Shown here: in pieces, positions 36,544 to 46,058 of the stretch
Numbering within the stretch: position 1 is the first letter of the stretch
Layout of the letters: every line of letters starts with the position of its first letter
Position numbers and translations under genes: made by a program
Assembly: GCA_947495055.1 (NCBI GenBank)
Contig: CANLXO010000013.1
Location: forward strand, 28,260 to 92,259
DNA: 64,000 nt
Reading direction: 5' to 3'
DNA from: an uncultured Psychrobacter sp.
GTDB lineage: Bacteria > Pseudomonadota > Gammaproteobacteria > Pseudomonadales > Moraxellaceae
The notes under the pieces: generated by a model
What the model was told of the DNA's origin: nothing
What the model saw: only the letters and a program-made list of their open reading frames with translations
Database searches by the model: none

Positions 36544-36819
36544 ATGCGTGCAGATATCCATCCCAATTACCAAGAAGTACTGTTTCATGACACTAATGCC
36601 GACGTGTATTTTTTGACCCGTTCTACGGCGAAGACTAAAACCACGCGCGAGTATGAGGGTGTAGAATACCCATACTACCCACTTGATATCTCAAGTGCAT
36701 CACATCCGTTCTATACAGGCGAGCAGCGTAAAAGCTCAACTGAAGGTCGTGTTGCTAGCTTTAACAAGCGTTTTGGTGCATTCGGTGGCCGTGCTAAAAA
36801 AGCTGATGCTGCTGAGTAA
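36544..36819 (+). CDS. rpmE2: Ribosomal protein L31 type B (zinc-free)
   Basis: This 91-residue protein has the L31B start [18 protein letters not shown], the [10 protein letters not shown] segment and VASFNKRFG. It contains no cysteine, so it is the zinc-independent paralogue that replaces zinc-binding L31 when zinc is limiting. In many bacteria this gene is under Zur control, but no certain Zur box is visible here. It ends at a perfect palindromic terminator. Confidence 0.95.
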   Translation: MRADIHPNYQEVLFHDTNADVYFLTRSTAKTKTTREYEGVEYPYYPLDISSASHPFYTGEQRKSSTEGRVASFNKRFGAFGGRAKKADAAE

Positions 36820-36840
36820 TTTTGATTTAATACCCAAAAC

Positions 36841-36872
36841 AAAAAAACCGCTGAATATTCAGCGGTTTTTTT
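36841..36872. terminator. Terminator of rpmE2 (bidirectional)
   Basis: A 32-base perfect palindrome: A7-CCGCTGAATATTCAGCGG-T7. It lies between rpmE2 and the convergent SGNH gene. Confidence 0.93.
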
Positions 36873-36909
36873 ATGCTTGTTTATTTAACACTATCACTTT
36901 AACGCCTGC

Positions 36910-37746
36910 CTAAGTCTTTGAATCGTTAAGCAACTCACTGATCAGATCGCTTAACTGTAGCGCCCAGTAACCATATGTTAGGCTGCTAGGATGAAAGCCG
37001 TCGCTTGCAAACATAGCTTTGCTATCTATAGGTTTGCCGTTGCCATACTCTTTAGCCATACGAGCAAAGTCTGCTGCCATATAGTGCACATCGCTATGCT
37101 TGCCGCATACTTGCTGTAATATCCGATCGAGCTTGTCAGATTTTGCACCGACATAGCCGTTGAGTGGCATAGGCAGGGCAGGCATCTTTGCCATCGGTGG
37201 TAGGCTTGAGAATATCAAAGTCTGCACGCCAAATTTACGCTGAGCAATAGCGATGATCTCCTCGAGTTGCTGTTGCCACTTGCGCTCAGAGATGTTGGAT
37301 GTGGTGTCATTAACGCCGACACTTAATACCATGACGTCTACAGACTGGCTTGGAGTCGGCAGGACATACAACCTACGCAAAATATCAAAGCTGGTATGTC
37401 CTGTGGTAGCTTGCACTGACCAATTAAGTACACCGAACATGGCTTGGATTATTGATTGGTCTTGCAACGCTGGTGTTAGTTTACCTATTAAGGCATCCGC
37501 TTGCGTTTGGCTACCGACGCCTGCGGCAGCAGAGTCACCAACGAGCATGAGATTGAGCGCAGGCAACACGCTATCCTCAATACTATGTAGTGAAACAGAT
37601 CCATGACGCTCACCTTCAGGTTCTGGTAAACGCACCGTATCGCGCTTTACTTTACTGCCTTGGTATAGATAGATTGGCGCAAGCAACACATCTTTTGCGG
37701 CGGCAGTGATTTTGCCAGTCGTTTTTTTATTGATAGAGGCTACCAT
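36910..37746 (-). CDS. SGNH/GDSL-family hydrolase
   Basis: A 278-residue SGNH hydrolase. Block I is GDSAAAGVG (Ser near residue 73), block III is SVGVND and block V is DGFHPSSLTYGYWA with the catalytic Asp and His. There is no signal peptide; a weakly hydrophobic AKDVLLAPIYLYQG segment near residue 18 could associate with the membrane. Its ATG overlaps the nadV stop by 7 bases, so translation is probably coupled to NAD salvage. Substrate unknown; esterase or acylhydrolase activity is expected from the family. Confidence 0.87.
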   Translation of the reverse strand: MVASINKKTTGKITAAAKDVLLAPIYLYQGSKVKRDTVRLPEPEGERHGSVSLHSIEDSVLPALNLMLVGDSAAAGVGSQTQADALIGKLTPALQDQSIIQAMFGVLNWSVQATTGHTSFDILRRLYVLPTPSQSVDVMVLSVGVNDTTSNISERKWQQQLEEIIAIAQRKFGVQTLIFSSLPPMAKMPALPMPLNGYVGAKSDKLDRILQQVCGKHSDVHYMAADFARMAKEYGNGKPIDSKAMFASDGFHPSSLTYGYWALQLSDLISELLNDSKT

Positions 37747-39137
37747 CCTGTACGCCCTCGAATAGTGACTAGAGTATCATCGATTAATAGTTGACCATCG
37801 ACGAATACATCTTGGAGTAGGTTATCAGCAGAATTTGCCAAGGCATCTTCTTTAATAGTGGTAAGCTGAGCATTATCACCCTTTATCAGAGCCAATCGAC
37901 CTTTTTTAGAGCGTTTTGAGCGACTGGTAATTGGATCTTTAAAGATATCCATCCACGCGCCGTCAATACAGATTGCACTGGCTTTCATCGCCCAGCTCAT
38001 AGTATCGCGGGTGACTTGTTGTAGCAGACCGCCGCCCATGCCAAAGGTGACATTGTCCGCGCTAAAGCCCGCTTCCATTATCGTATTCAATATCTTACCA
38101 AGGCTTTGCGGGTTGATACCATCGCCTTGAATGAGGCGCACATAGTCAGGCAGTACTTTATAGCCTTTGCTATTAGTCGTCGTACCGAATTTTATCGCCA
38201 AGCGCTCCAAGGCTTCGCGCACGACTTTGGCAGGGTCGCCGCTGTCAGGACGTATAACCAAAGTGCCGCCCATGGTCTCGACTTTATCTTTGAGCGCGTC
38301 ACCCCAGATATTATCGATGGCATTCCACAGATCATAGCTATCAGAGACGACAGCGACTAAGTTACCGTCTCCACCGAACTGCTCTAGCATATTCTCATAA
38401 GCCTGCGTTTCGCGCTCGCGTCCCCAAGCGGTCATCGTACTGTGCTCAGCGGCAGGAATAGAGAAAGCGGGCATATCTTTGTCCATACCGTACCAGCGGC
38501 TAGCTGCAACCAACGCTGTCATACTATCAGTACCTGAAAAGTTCACTAAATTGGCAAGGCTACCTAACGCGACGGTCTCCATGCTGGACGCCCCGCGCGC
38601 ACCGAAGTCATGTAGTTTAAACGGCAGACCCTCTATGCTATCGGCGGACTTTTCTAGCGCTGATTTGATAATGTTCTTACAATAATAAGATAAGCTGGCA
38701 ACGGTTGAAGGGTACCAAATCGCGCGTAGCAGTGCAGTCTCAAGATAGCTCGGTAACCAATAGAACTCGGGGTCAGTATTGACGATTTGGCAGACGACGT
38801 TAGACACGGGTACGATACTGCCTTCAGGGACGGCTTGAATACGTATCGGTAGTCGTCCATCGTGCTTGTCAACCAAACGCTCCCAACCTGATCGGTTAAA
38901 AGGTAAGCCATGGGCTTTAATCACCAATTCAGCGTCATCGATATGAGCGGTGGTAATAGGCGTTTGCAAGTACTCTTTAATAAAGGCTTGCAAACCAAAG
39001 AACACGACATCGTAATCGCCACTACGCGCTTCGACATAGCTTGACATGTACTCGCTACCGGGCGGATATTGTAGCCAGTGTGAGGTTTTGTAGCTGTCTG
39101 AATTTAAGATTAAATTATTAAAATTACTGGTGTACAT
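37740..39137 (-). CDS. nadV: Nicotinamide phosphoribosyltransferase
   Basis: NadV converts nicotinamide and PRPP to NMN, the direct route of NAD salvage that bypasses deamidation. The 465-residue protein has NAMPT-family blocks: DSYKTSHWLQYPPGSEYMSSY at the start, HDFGARGASSMETVALG, FSIPAAEHSTMTAWGRE, and the phosphate-binding VIRPDSGDP and FGMGGGLLQ. ATG 39137 has AGGAG 7 bases upstream; GTG one codon earlier is less likely. It lies between nadM and an overlapping SGNH gene in one operon. Confidence 0.96.
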   Translation of the reverse strand: MYTSNFNNLILNSDSYKTSHWLQYPPGSEYMSSYVEARSGDYDVVFFGLQAFIKEYLQTPITTAHIDDAELVIKAHGLPFNRSGWERLVDKHDGRLPIRIQAVPEGSIVPVSNVVCQIVNTDPEFYWLPSYLETALLRAIWYPSTVASLSYYCKNIIKSALEKSADSIEGLPFKLHDFGARGASSMETVALGSLANLVNFSGTDSMTALVAASRWYGMDKDMPAFSIPAAEHSTMTAWGRERETQAYENMLEQFGGDGNLVAVVSDSYDLWNAIDNIWGDALKDKVETMGGTLVIRPDSGDPAKVVREALERLAIKFGTTTNSKGYKVLPDYVRLIQGDGINPQSLGKILNTIMEAGFSADNVTFGMGGGLLQQVTRDTMSWAMKASAICIDGAWMDIFKDPITSRSKRSKKGRLALIKGDNAQLTTIKEDALANSADNLLQDVFVDGQLLIDDTLVTIRGRTGW

Positions 39138-39303
39138 CACAGAACTCCTCTGCTTTAAAATGCCGCAGCGTTGCGGCGATTAACCTTTGCCGTCTATCGG
39201 CGCAGGCGGTGAAACTGGTTACGTCTTATACAAGTTATGTAGACCAATATCACAAAAATAAGGGCATACTTTGAACCTAACCTTCTATATTTCTAATAAA
39301 GCG

Positions 39304-40356
39304 TCAAAGCCCAACCATCTTGGTGATAATGGCATAGTGATCTTCAAACATCATTTGCGCGTCAAGCTCAGCTAATGGTAGCCAAAATGCGGCAGCGGCA
39401 TCATCGCTACCTTTTACTTTGGGTAAGCCTTTGGCATCGTTTTTGAGCTGTAAATAAAAGGCTTGGGTGATGGTGCGACCGCGCGCTGAGCGATACGGAT
39501 CATCAAAGGTATGCTGACTGTGAAAAGAGCCGCGCAGTACTGGTTCTGGCACTTTGAGCCGCGTCTCTTCGCGCAGCTCACGTATACAGGCATCAAATAG
39601 CGTCTCTTTGGGGTTCAAAAACCCACCCGGCAATGCCCACAGTCCGCGCCCTGGCATACTACGGCGCTCAACGAGTAGGATATGTCCAGATTGCACGACC
39701 AACGCATCTGCGGTCATAAAGGTCGGCGGGTACGGCGCAGATTCCCACTGTTTTTTATACTTATCAATAAAGCCTGCTTCTTCATGTAAGCGCTCATATT
39801 CAGCCGTGTTTTTAAACTGGCTTAATACCCCGCGTGTGGCATCAGGGGTACGCTCAGGCGTTGGCATAGCGCCCATTAGATAGCTATCACGAATAGGTGT
39901 CGCTGATAGATTATGGTAATTGGGTACAGAGACCGACGCCCAATTGGGGAATAGTGACAAGTAATAAGAAGAGCTGTCTTTTGAATGACCAATCAAGCCA
40001 ATATCCGCGTTCAAGTCATGGGTGACTGAGCGCACGCCCGCTTGTACATATTTGAGCCAGCGTGTGTCATTGTATAGCGCATCGTCCAAGGCTACGCAGT
40101 GAATGCGCGCAGCATCCTTGTCAGAGTATGCGCCCTTGATCATAGCGGTACGCTCGCTCACCGAAAACGGGTTACGCAGGCTACGCGGCAAATTAGCAGA
40201 ACCAATAAGCATGATGACGTTATCTGCGCGTTTGAGCGCCTCATCAACGACGGCTTTATGTCCGCAATGAAAGGGCTGGAAGCGTCCGATAAAGACTAGA
40301 TATTTATAATGCTTATTATTCTTGTTGTCTGTACTGTCTGCTAACGATGCACTCAT
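39304..40356 (-). CDS. nadM: Bifunctional NMN adenylyltransferase/Nudix hydrolase (NadM-Nudix)
   Basis: The N-terminal domain joins NMN and ATP to form NAD; the C-terminal Nudix domain likely hydrolyses ADP-ribose. The adenylyltransferase motif GRFQPFHCGHK lies near residue 24 and the ISTTK-like part is LSATPIRDS. The Nudix box GGFLNPKETLFDACIRELREE lies near 250. At 350 residues the length fits the fused family. ATG 40356 is taken; an open frame extends to 40419 without support. nadV follows after 166 bases, and together they form a complete route from nicotinamide to NAD. No NrtR site was recognised. Confidence 0.95.
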   Translation of the reverse strand: MSASLADSTDNKNNKHYKYLVFIGRFQPFHCGHKAVVDEALKRADNVIMLIGSANLPRSLRNPFSVSERTAMIKGAYSDKDAARIHCVALDDALYNDTRWLKYVQAGVRSVTHDLNADIGLIGHSKDSSSYYLSLFPNWASVSVPNYHNLSATPIRDSYLMGAMPTPERTPDATRGVLSQFKNTAEYERLHEEAGFIDKYKKQWESAPYPPTFMTADALVVQSGHILLVERRSMPGRGLWALPGGFLNPKETLFDACIRELREETRLKVPEPVLRGSFHSQHTFDDPYRSARGRTITQAFYLQLKNDAKGLPKVKGSDDAAAAFWLPLAELDAQMMFEDHYAIITKMVGL

Positions 40357-40490
40357 AAACGCCAATTCCCTACGACAAACGATTTTGGTATGTACCTGCA
40401 ATGACGCTAATACTGACACAAGCGCTTAGGGGCTGACAAGTATAAAGATGTTTTGTGACGCTGACGACATTGGATTTTCACTATAAACAA

Positions 40491-40524
40491 AAAAAAGCCT
40501 TCTTTAACTTAATAAAGAAGGCTT
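40491..40524 (-). terminator. Terminator of the GST gene
   Basis: AAGCCTTCTTT and AAAGAAGGCTT pair perfectly over 11 bp. On the minus strand T7 follows the stem. It lies 26 bases after the GST stop. Confidence 0.92.
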
Positions 40525-40549
40525 ATGAATTTGCTTAAAATAACATAAC

Positions 40550-41194
40550 TTATAGCGACCCAATCTTATCTAAGCCTTGCTGCTCGATGACAGCGCTCAA
40601 ACCTTCGTCTGACTCCATACGTTTGATAAACCCGTTTATATTGCTGTACTTAGATAGATCAATCTCAAACTTCTTCGCCCACGTTAGCGTCACGTATAGA
40701 TAAACATCCGCAGTGGTTTTGGTGCCCGTTAAATAATCGTGTTTACCCAATTGCTCGTTTGGCAATCTCATAAGATGGGCAATCTTCTCTTTTGCATTTT
40801 TCTTTAGATCCTCTTGCGCCAAGTTGCCTTCAACGAAGCCATCAGGTCCAAAGAGTGGCGCAAAGGCTTTGTGCACATCAGCATTCACAAATGCTAGCCA
40901 CTGCATCACTTTTGCCCTACTAATAGCTGAAGCATCTGTACCAAAGATATTGGCTTTGGGATAATTGGCATCAATGTAGACTTGGGTGGCAATGTTTTGG
41001 GTGACAATGATTTCAGAGCCATCGCTACTGCTATCAACGATTGCAGGAACAGTCCCTTGTGGATTGATACGCAAATATTCTGCTGACTTGGAGGAGTCGT
41101 GATCTAATAGCTCAAGCTCGTAATCTGCGCCCGTCCATTCAAGTGCGGTATGGGGTACGACAGCGCAAGTACCTGATATGACATATAACTTCAT
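40550..41194 (-). CDS. Glutathione S-transferase family protein
   Basis: A 214-residue GST. The N-terminal thioredoxin-like half has MKLYVISGTCAVVPHTALEW, in which Ser7/Cys10 may be the activating residues, as in bacterial beta-class GSTs. NPQGTVPAIV holds the cis-Pro and the later half is all-helical (TADVYLYVTL). Beta-class function (glutathione-dependent detoxification or redox) is inferred. GGAGT precedes the ATG. A MITE-like element lies 30 bases upstream of the start. Confidence 0.9.
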   Translation of the reverse strand: MKLYVISGTCAVVPHTALEWTGADYELELLDHDSSKSAEYLRINPQGTVPAIVDSSSDGSEIIVTQNIATQVYIDANYPKANIFGTDASAISRAKVMQWLAFVNADVHKAFAPLFGPDGFVEGNLAQEDLKKNAKEKIAHLMRLPNEQLGKHDYLTGTKTTADVYLYVTLTWAKKFEIDLSKYSNINGFIKRMESDEGLSAVIEQQGLDKIGSL

Positions 41195-41223
41195 AATTTA
41201 CTCCGTCAAGTTAATAGATAATG

Positions 41224-41370
41224 CTATAGTAAATACTAGATAAAACAGATACATTTAATTTTAACGCGCAACTGATATCAATTTTCCTTGCGTGCTGTGT
41301 CTACGCTGACAGAGGCTGCGTAAAATTAATATCAGTTACGCTGTATCGTTTTTATAACAGACTGACTATA
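41224..41370. mobile_element. 147-bp palindromic MITE-like element, copy 2
   Basis: The unit begins CTATAGT and ends GACTGACTATA. The inner arm CAACTGATATCAATTTT pairs with AAAATTAATATCAGTTACG with few mismatches, around a loop containing CTTGCGTGCTGTGTCTACGC. It shares its ends, length and loop with copy 1 at 26120-26266, but the arm sequences differ. This shows that pairing is conserved while sequence is not. Confidence 0.83.
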
Positions 41371-41407
41371 TTGAGTGTAACCAGCGCACAAACTTAGTTC
41401 AGTTATA

Positions 41408-42364
41408 TTATGTGAAGTTAGTTTGAGGAGATGTACAGTGTGAAGTAATGCTGTGTGTTTCAATCCAAGTCGCTACCGTTGGCCAAATTTCTTTGGCTGC
41501 ATTGCGGCTTATAATGATGCGGCTATGCGTGTAATCTTCCAAATCACCGCTGTGCGTTGAATACTCCCGAAATACATTGTTATCATGACTAAAGTCATCT
41601 AACAGCAATTTACAGCCTCGACTTGGGGCAATAAAGCGATCGCCACTACCGCTGATGGCATAGATAGGTATGGTGATTTTAGACATATGTTTTTTATAAT
41701 TAAAACGGTCATCAAGAGCGTCGGTAGCGCCTAATGCGCTGCCGTTTTGTTTGAGCAGACTGCTTTTAAAGTTTTTATGCAAGTTCCAGTCATACCATTG
41801 CACCATCGTGTAATAGCTCTCGTTGACGGGACCTAATTTAAATGTTTTGGCAGGGATATAGCCATAGAGTCGATTGATTATTTTGGCGCTCATGACTTTT
41901 ATGTAACTTATAGGGTTAAGAGCCGCGCCATATCCTTGGCAGGCAAATATAGTAGCGCTGCTTACCTTGTCGATGTACTGCTGATTTTGAATCAAAAACA
42001 TGGTCAAACACAGCCCGCCGCCGCTATGAGTAACCGTGTGCACATGATCTAATTTTAGCGCTTTAAATAAATAATCAAAGCTCGCTTTATAATCATAAAG
42101 GGCGATAGTTTCGAACTTATACTTATGCTGCGGCGTAGGACTATGACCATGTCCGCGCCACTCCATGATGTAGCACGTATGACCTAAAGCAGCAAGATAA
42201 CTGGCAATACCCATACACACGCCTTTATCTGAAAAAGTGCCATGCGTCAAAAACACATTTTGCCGCTTTGAGACATAGTGTTCAGGATTATCGTCAGTCA
42301 CAGTCCAAAGTGCGGTTTGCTCATTATCAGACGTAGGAATTAGAGTTAAGTGCTTTGTTATCAT
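41408..42364 (-). CDS. Alpha/beta hydrolase
   Basis: A 318-residue alpha/beta hydrolase. The oxyanion region is FLTHGTFSDKG near residue 40. The segment MEWRGHGHSPTPQH follows, then the nucleophile elbow THSGGGLC near residue 117. The Asp and His of the triad may be in ISGSGDRFIAP and YSTHSGDLEDY. It resembles lipase or hydrolase proteins related to PHA depolymerases; the substrate is unknown. No strong ribosome binding site. It may share a transcript with the GST gene downstream, but the MITE-like element separates them. Confidence 0.8.
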   Translation of the reverse strand: MITKHLTLIPTSDNEQTALWTVTDDNPEHYVSKRQNVFLTHGTFSDKGVCMGIASYLAALGHTCYIMEWRGHGHSPTPQHKYKFETIALYDYKASFDYLFKALKLDHVHTVTHSGGGLCLTMFLIQNQQYIDKVSSATIFACQGYGAALNPISYIKVMSAKIINRLYGYIPAKTFKLGPVNESYYTMVQWYDWNLHKNFKSSLLKQNGSALGATDALDDRFNYKKHMSKITIPIYAISGSGDRFIAPSRGCKLLLDDFSHDNNVFREYSTHSGDLEDYTHSRIIISRNAAKEIWPTVATWIETHSITSHCTSPQTNFT

Positions 42365-42729
42365 GGAGAAGGCTCACTTGAAATAAGGCGTTTGTTGTTA
42401 TTTTTATAGGGTATAAAATATTTGACTTGCCGCCTTAATCTTTGCAAATAAAGAGTTGTTGCAAATATAGAGTAGCGCTTGATAATTGACTAAAGCGTCT
42501 TAATATAAAGGTCAATAGTGATTGTAGTTCCCTTTATAAAAATTTTCGACACATTTAAACCCTAGTGGCACGGTCGGAATTATCTTTTAAATACGGTATA
42601 CTAGGTAACATCAATTGACAACTTTTTATAGATAAACAACAGCGCTACACAGATTTGATATCCAGCATACTTTTACAATGATGACTAGATGCGCTAAAAC
42701 AGCGTCTGTTTTAATTAATAGGAAGCATT
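42365..42729. other. Divergent region between the hydrolase gene and nfuA
   Basis: This 365-base AT-rich stretch must hold both promoters. A TATACT -10-like hexamer lies at 42597-42602 on the plus strand, but its -35 is poor. No IscR site is certain. No open reading frame is called. Confidence 0.45.
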
Positions 42730-43419
42730 ATGAGCGAATACAACCCAAACGAAACTGCTCCAACAAGCCAAGATTCTGCTGAGTTTGAATCAGCATTAGA
42801 TACTGAGCAAACTGAAACTAAGAGCAATATTACTATTACTGAAGCGGCGCAAGGTTACTTAGCGGATTTATTAGCTAAGCAAGATACTGACGGCATTGGT
42901 GTGCGTATCTTTGTTGAGCATCCAGGTACGCCGCGTGCTGAATGTTGTATGGCATACAACCAGCCAGGTGAAGAGGACAGCGCAGATTTAAAGTTCAGTT
43001 ATGATAGTTTTGCCGCCTTTATTGATGCCGCGTCCGTTCCGTATTTAGAAGATGCGGTCATCGATTATAATAAAGACCGCTTTGGTGGTCAGTTAACATT
43101 TCGCGCGCCAAATTCAAAAGTGCCAAAAGTCGGCGCGGATGCCAGTGTCGAGGAGCGTATCAACTATGTCTTGCAGTCTGAGATTAACCCAAGCCTAGCG
43201 GCGCACGGTGGTGACGTCCAGTTGCTTGAGCTGATCGAAGAAGAGGGCGTTGGCCTTACCGCGGTACTCAAATTCGGCGGTGGGTGTCAGGGCTGCTCGG
43301 CGGTCGATATGACCTTGCGTCAGGGCGTTGAGGTGCAGCTTAAGCAGCAAATACCTGAGCTGACTCAAGTCGTTGATGAGACTGATCATACGCTGACAGA
43401 AAACGCCTATTATAAGTAG
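42730..43419 (+). CDS. nfuA: NfuA, Fe-S cluster carrier protein
   Basis: NfuA receives 4Fe-4S clusters and delivers them to apo-proteins under stress. The 229-residue protein has an acidic N-terminal extension (about 1-35), a degenerate A-type domain (about 36-130) and a C-terminal Nfu domain. The cluster-binding CxxC is in [13 protein letters not shown] near residue 180. The extension is longer than in E. coli NfuA (191 residues). AGGAAG precedes the ATG and a terminator follows. Confidence 0.95.
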   Translation: MSEYNPNETAPTSQDSAEFESALDTEQTETKSNITITEAAQGYLADLLAKQDTDGIGVRIFVEHPGTPRAECCMAYNQPGEEDSADLKFSYDSFAAFIDAASVPYLEDAVIDYNKDRFGGQLTFRAPNSKVPKVGADASVEERINYVLQSEINPSLAAHGGDVQLLELIEEEGVGLTAVLKFGGGCQGCSAVDMTLRQGVEVQLKQQIPELTQVVDETDHTLTENAYYK

Positions 43420-43466
43420 ATATTCCTTATTGGAATTAGCAAAGCAAAGACTTATGGTTCTTTTCA

Positions 43467-43503
43467 TAAAAAAGCTGGGTTATCATAAACTCAGCTTTTT
43501 TTA
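43467..43503 (+). terminator. Terminator of nfuA
   Basis: AAAAAGCTG and CAGCTTTTT pair over 9 bp around a 14-base loop, followed by T residues, about 50 bases after the stop. Confidence 0.82.
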
Positions 43504-43559
43504 TGTACAACTTTTAAGAGTGCGTTTAACCAACCCTAATAATGATCAAGGAATGTGTT

Positions 43560-44873
43560 ATGAGTGATGACCAAACAGCCCCAGCCCAACGTCTAGAAAC
43601 CCTCGCTATCCATGCAGGCTACAGTGTTGAACCGACGACCAAAGCGGTCGCTGTCCCTATTTATCACACCAGCTCTTATGCGTTTGATGATACCCAGCAC
43701 GGCGCTGACTTGTTTGATTTAAAAGTGGCGGGCAATATCTATACGCGTATCATGAACCCGACTAACGCCGTTTTAGAAGAGCGCGTCGCCGCATTAGAGG
43801 GCGGTATAGGCGGTCTGGCGGTAGCGTCAGGCATGGCTGCGATTACTTATGCGGTGCAGACGATTTGTGAGATGGGCGATAACATCGTGGCGGTATCAAC
43901 CTTGTACGGCGGTACCTATAATCTATTTGCGCACACTTTGCCGCGCCAAGGGATCGAAGTGCGCTTCTTTGACCACAATAACCCTGAGTCTATTCGCGAC
44001 TTAATCGATGACAAAACCAAAATGGTCTTTGCCGAGAGTATCGGTAATCCACTAGGTAATATCATCGATATTCAAGCGGTCAGTGATATCGCGCATGAGT
44101 ACGGCGTTCCTGTTTTTATTGATAACACCGTAGCTACGCCTGCGCTATGCCGTCCTTTTGAATTTGGCGCAGATATCGTCATTCATTCTTTGACCAAATA
44201 TATGAGCGGTACGGGCACTTCAATCGGCGGCGCTATTATAGATAGTGGCAACTTTGCTTGGGGAGATTATCCAGAGCGTTTCCCGCTACTAAACACACCA
44301 GATGTGAGCTACCACGGCGTTAACTTCGTCAAAGACGTCGGCGCAGCGGCTTTTATTGCGCGTGCTCGCGTGGCTCCGCTACGCAATACCGGTGCCGCGC
44401 TCAGTCCGCTTAATGCCTTTAGTATCTTGCAAGGGATAGAGACGCTGAGCCTGCGTATGGAGCGTCATGTACAAAACGCACAAGCGGTCGCTGAATATCT
44501 ACGTGACCATGACAAGGTCGCTTGGATTAAATATGCAGGTCTAGCAGATCACCCCGATCATGAATTGGCTCAGAAGTACATGAAAGGTACACCATCTGCG
44601 ATCTTAACTTTTGGCGTCCGAAGTGATAAAGAAGGGGGAGGTCGTGAAGCGGGCGCACGCTTTATCGATGCCCTGCAACTCATCACCCGCCTAGTTAATA
44701 TCGGTGATGCCAAATCTTTGGCAAGTCATCCTGCAACGACCACTCATCGTCAGCTTAATGGTCAAGAGCTTGAGCAAGCTGGCGTGAGCGAGGATATGGT
44801 ACGTTTATCAATTGGTATTGAACATATCGAAGATATCAAGGCTGATTTGGAGCAGGCGTTGGCATCAGCATAA
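43560..44873 (+). CDS. metY: O-acetylhomoserine sulfhydrylase
   Basis: The enzyme forms homocysteine from O-acetylhomoserine and sulfide in methionine synthesis, using PLP. The 437-residue protein begins with QRLETLAIHAGYSVEPTT, typical of the family, and carries the PLP lysine in IHSLTKYMSGTGTSIGG near residue 210. The C-terminal substrate-binding part has SLASHPATTTHRQL. Length fits MetY rather than the shorter MetZ/MetB. ATG 43560 has AAGGAA upstream; a frame of six codons before it is unsupported. Confidence 0.94.
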   Translation: MSDDQTAPAQRLETLAIHAGYSVEPTTKAVAVPIYHTSSYAFDDTQHGADLFDLKVAGNIYTRIMNPTNAVLEERVAALEGGIGGLAVASGMAAITYAVQTICEMGDNIVAVSTLYGGTYNLFAHTLPRQGIEVRFFDHNNPESIRDLIDDKTKMVFAESIGNPLGNIIDIQAVSDIAHEYGVPVFIDNTVATPALCRPFEFGADIVIHSLTKYMSGTGTSIGGAIIDSGNFAWGDYPERFPLLNTPDVSYHGVNFVKDVGAAAFIARARVAPLRNTGAALSPLNAFSILQGIETLSLRMERHVQNAQAVAEYLRDHDKVAWIKYAGLADHPDHELAQKYMKGTPSAILTFGVRSDKEGGGREAGARFIDALQLITRLVNIGDAKSLASHPATTTHRQLNGQELEQAGVSEDMVRLSIGIEHIEDIKADLEQALASA

Positions 44874-44888
44874 ACTAAATAGTGCTAA

Positions 44889-44921
44889 AAAAGCCCGTAT
44901 ATTTCTGGATACGGGCTTTTG
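44889..44921. terminator. Terminator of metY
   Basis: AAAAGCCCGTAT pairs with ATACGGGCTTTT over 12 bp around a short loop. It lies between metY and the convergent kinase gene and can work in both directions. Confidence 0.9.
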
Positions 44922-44969
44922 TTTTGGAGTGCTGTGGTTTTAAGATAACGTAAAGCAAAGTTGTCGCAT

Positions 44970-46004
44970 TTAAACCGTTAAGACGCGCTTAGCAATGTCT
45001 TTATAATCTTGTGAGCTAAGACGCGGCCCAAATTGTTGAATCACCTGCGCGGATATTTCACTCGCCAAACGACCACATTCAGGCAGGCTGTAATGCTGCG
45101 ATAACGCGTATAAAAACGCACCCGAGTAATTATCACCCGCGCCATTGGTATCAATGACATTACTTACCGCAGGCGTGGGTACTTCATGGATAATAATATC
45201 GGTCTGGTTATCGCCACTTTGTGCGCTGCCAGCTTGCGCAATAATAGTATCATTGGCACTATCGGTCACTACCGCAATTTGGCAGTACTCAAGTAGCGCA
45301 CGCGCCGCTGCTTTGATCTGTTTTTTATCGGTAAAGGCTTTCGCCTCTTCGCTATTGCAAAATATCACCTCAACCTTGTTGCCGAGCATATTAAGCAGAC
45401 CGTCTTTGGCGAACTGCACCACAGCAGGGTCGGCAAAACTGATCGCAATCTTGGCGCCGTTGATGCCCGCTTGTTGGCGCAACTGGGTCATCGCAGGTTG
45501 AATACCCTCAGACATCGCTAGGTAGCCTTCTAGATACAACCAATCCGCTTGAGTCAAGGCATCAAAATTGACGTTGTCTGCGGTAATCTCGCTTGAGGTG
45601 CCAAGATAGGTCTGCATAGTACGCTCGCCATCTTCGGTCACTGCCACGACGCAGGAGCCTGTTACTCCGCCTGCGTGTATCGACTGCTCTGAGGTGGCAA
45701 CGCCTGCTTCATGCAAGTCCTGTAAATAAAACTGTCCCGGCGTGTCATCGCCTACGCGGCAGGCATAAAACGGCTTGCCGCCTAAACTTGCAAACACGTA
45801 CATGCTATTGGCAGCTGAGCCTCCGCCTGCTTGCTTGGAGGGCGCTATATCAGCGAGTTCAAAAAACGCCAATAGCTTTTGTTGCTCATCAAGATCGGCC
45901 AGCGTCATCTGACCTTTGATAAGGTCAGTGTCCTCTAGTGCTGCATCACTTAGCACATATTCATGATCCACCAAAGCATTACCTATCGCCATTACGTCAT
46001 ACAT
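44970..46004 (-). CDS. PfkB-family kinase (adenosine kinase-like)
   Basis: A 344-residue ribokinase/PfkB-fold kinase. The first signature region is QAGGGSAANSMYVFASLGG near residue 58, and the anion hole with catalytic Asp is DTNGAGDNYSGAFLY near 297. The N-terminus (MYDVMAIGNALVDHEYVLSD) is the type usually annotated as adenosine kinase in Gammaproteobacteria. Substrate specificity is therefore probable, not proven. AGGAGAG precedes the ATG. rsmI lies 54 bases upstream on the same strand. Confidence 0.87.
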   Translation of the reverse strand: MYDVMAIGNALVDHEYVLSDAALEDTDLIKGQMTLADLDEQQKLLAFFELADIAPSKQAGGGSAANSMYVFASLGGKPFYACRVGDDTPGQFYLQDLHEAGVATSEQSIHAGGVTGSCVVAVTEDGERTMQTYLGTSSEITADNVNFDALTQADWLYLEGYLAMSEGIQPAMTQLRQQAGINGAKIAISFADPAVVQFAKDGLLNMLGNKVEVIFCNSEEAKAFTDKKQIKAAARALLEYCQIAVVTDSANDTIIAQAGSAQSGDNQTDIIIHEVPTPAVSNVIDTNGAGDNYSGAFLYALSQHYSLPECGRLASEISAQVIQQFGPRLSSQDYKDIAKRVLTV

Positions 46005-46058
46005 CGCTTTACTCTCCTATACCTTTATCTGTGTTAAGTTTTCGGTTTTGTTCAATGC

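Noticed and set aside
36313-36588. 91-codon minus-strand open frame opposite rpmE2
   Set aside because: It runs into the start of the certain rpmE2 gene on the other strand and has no support of its own.
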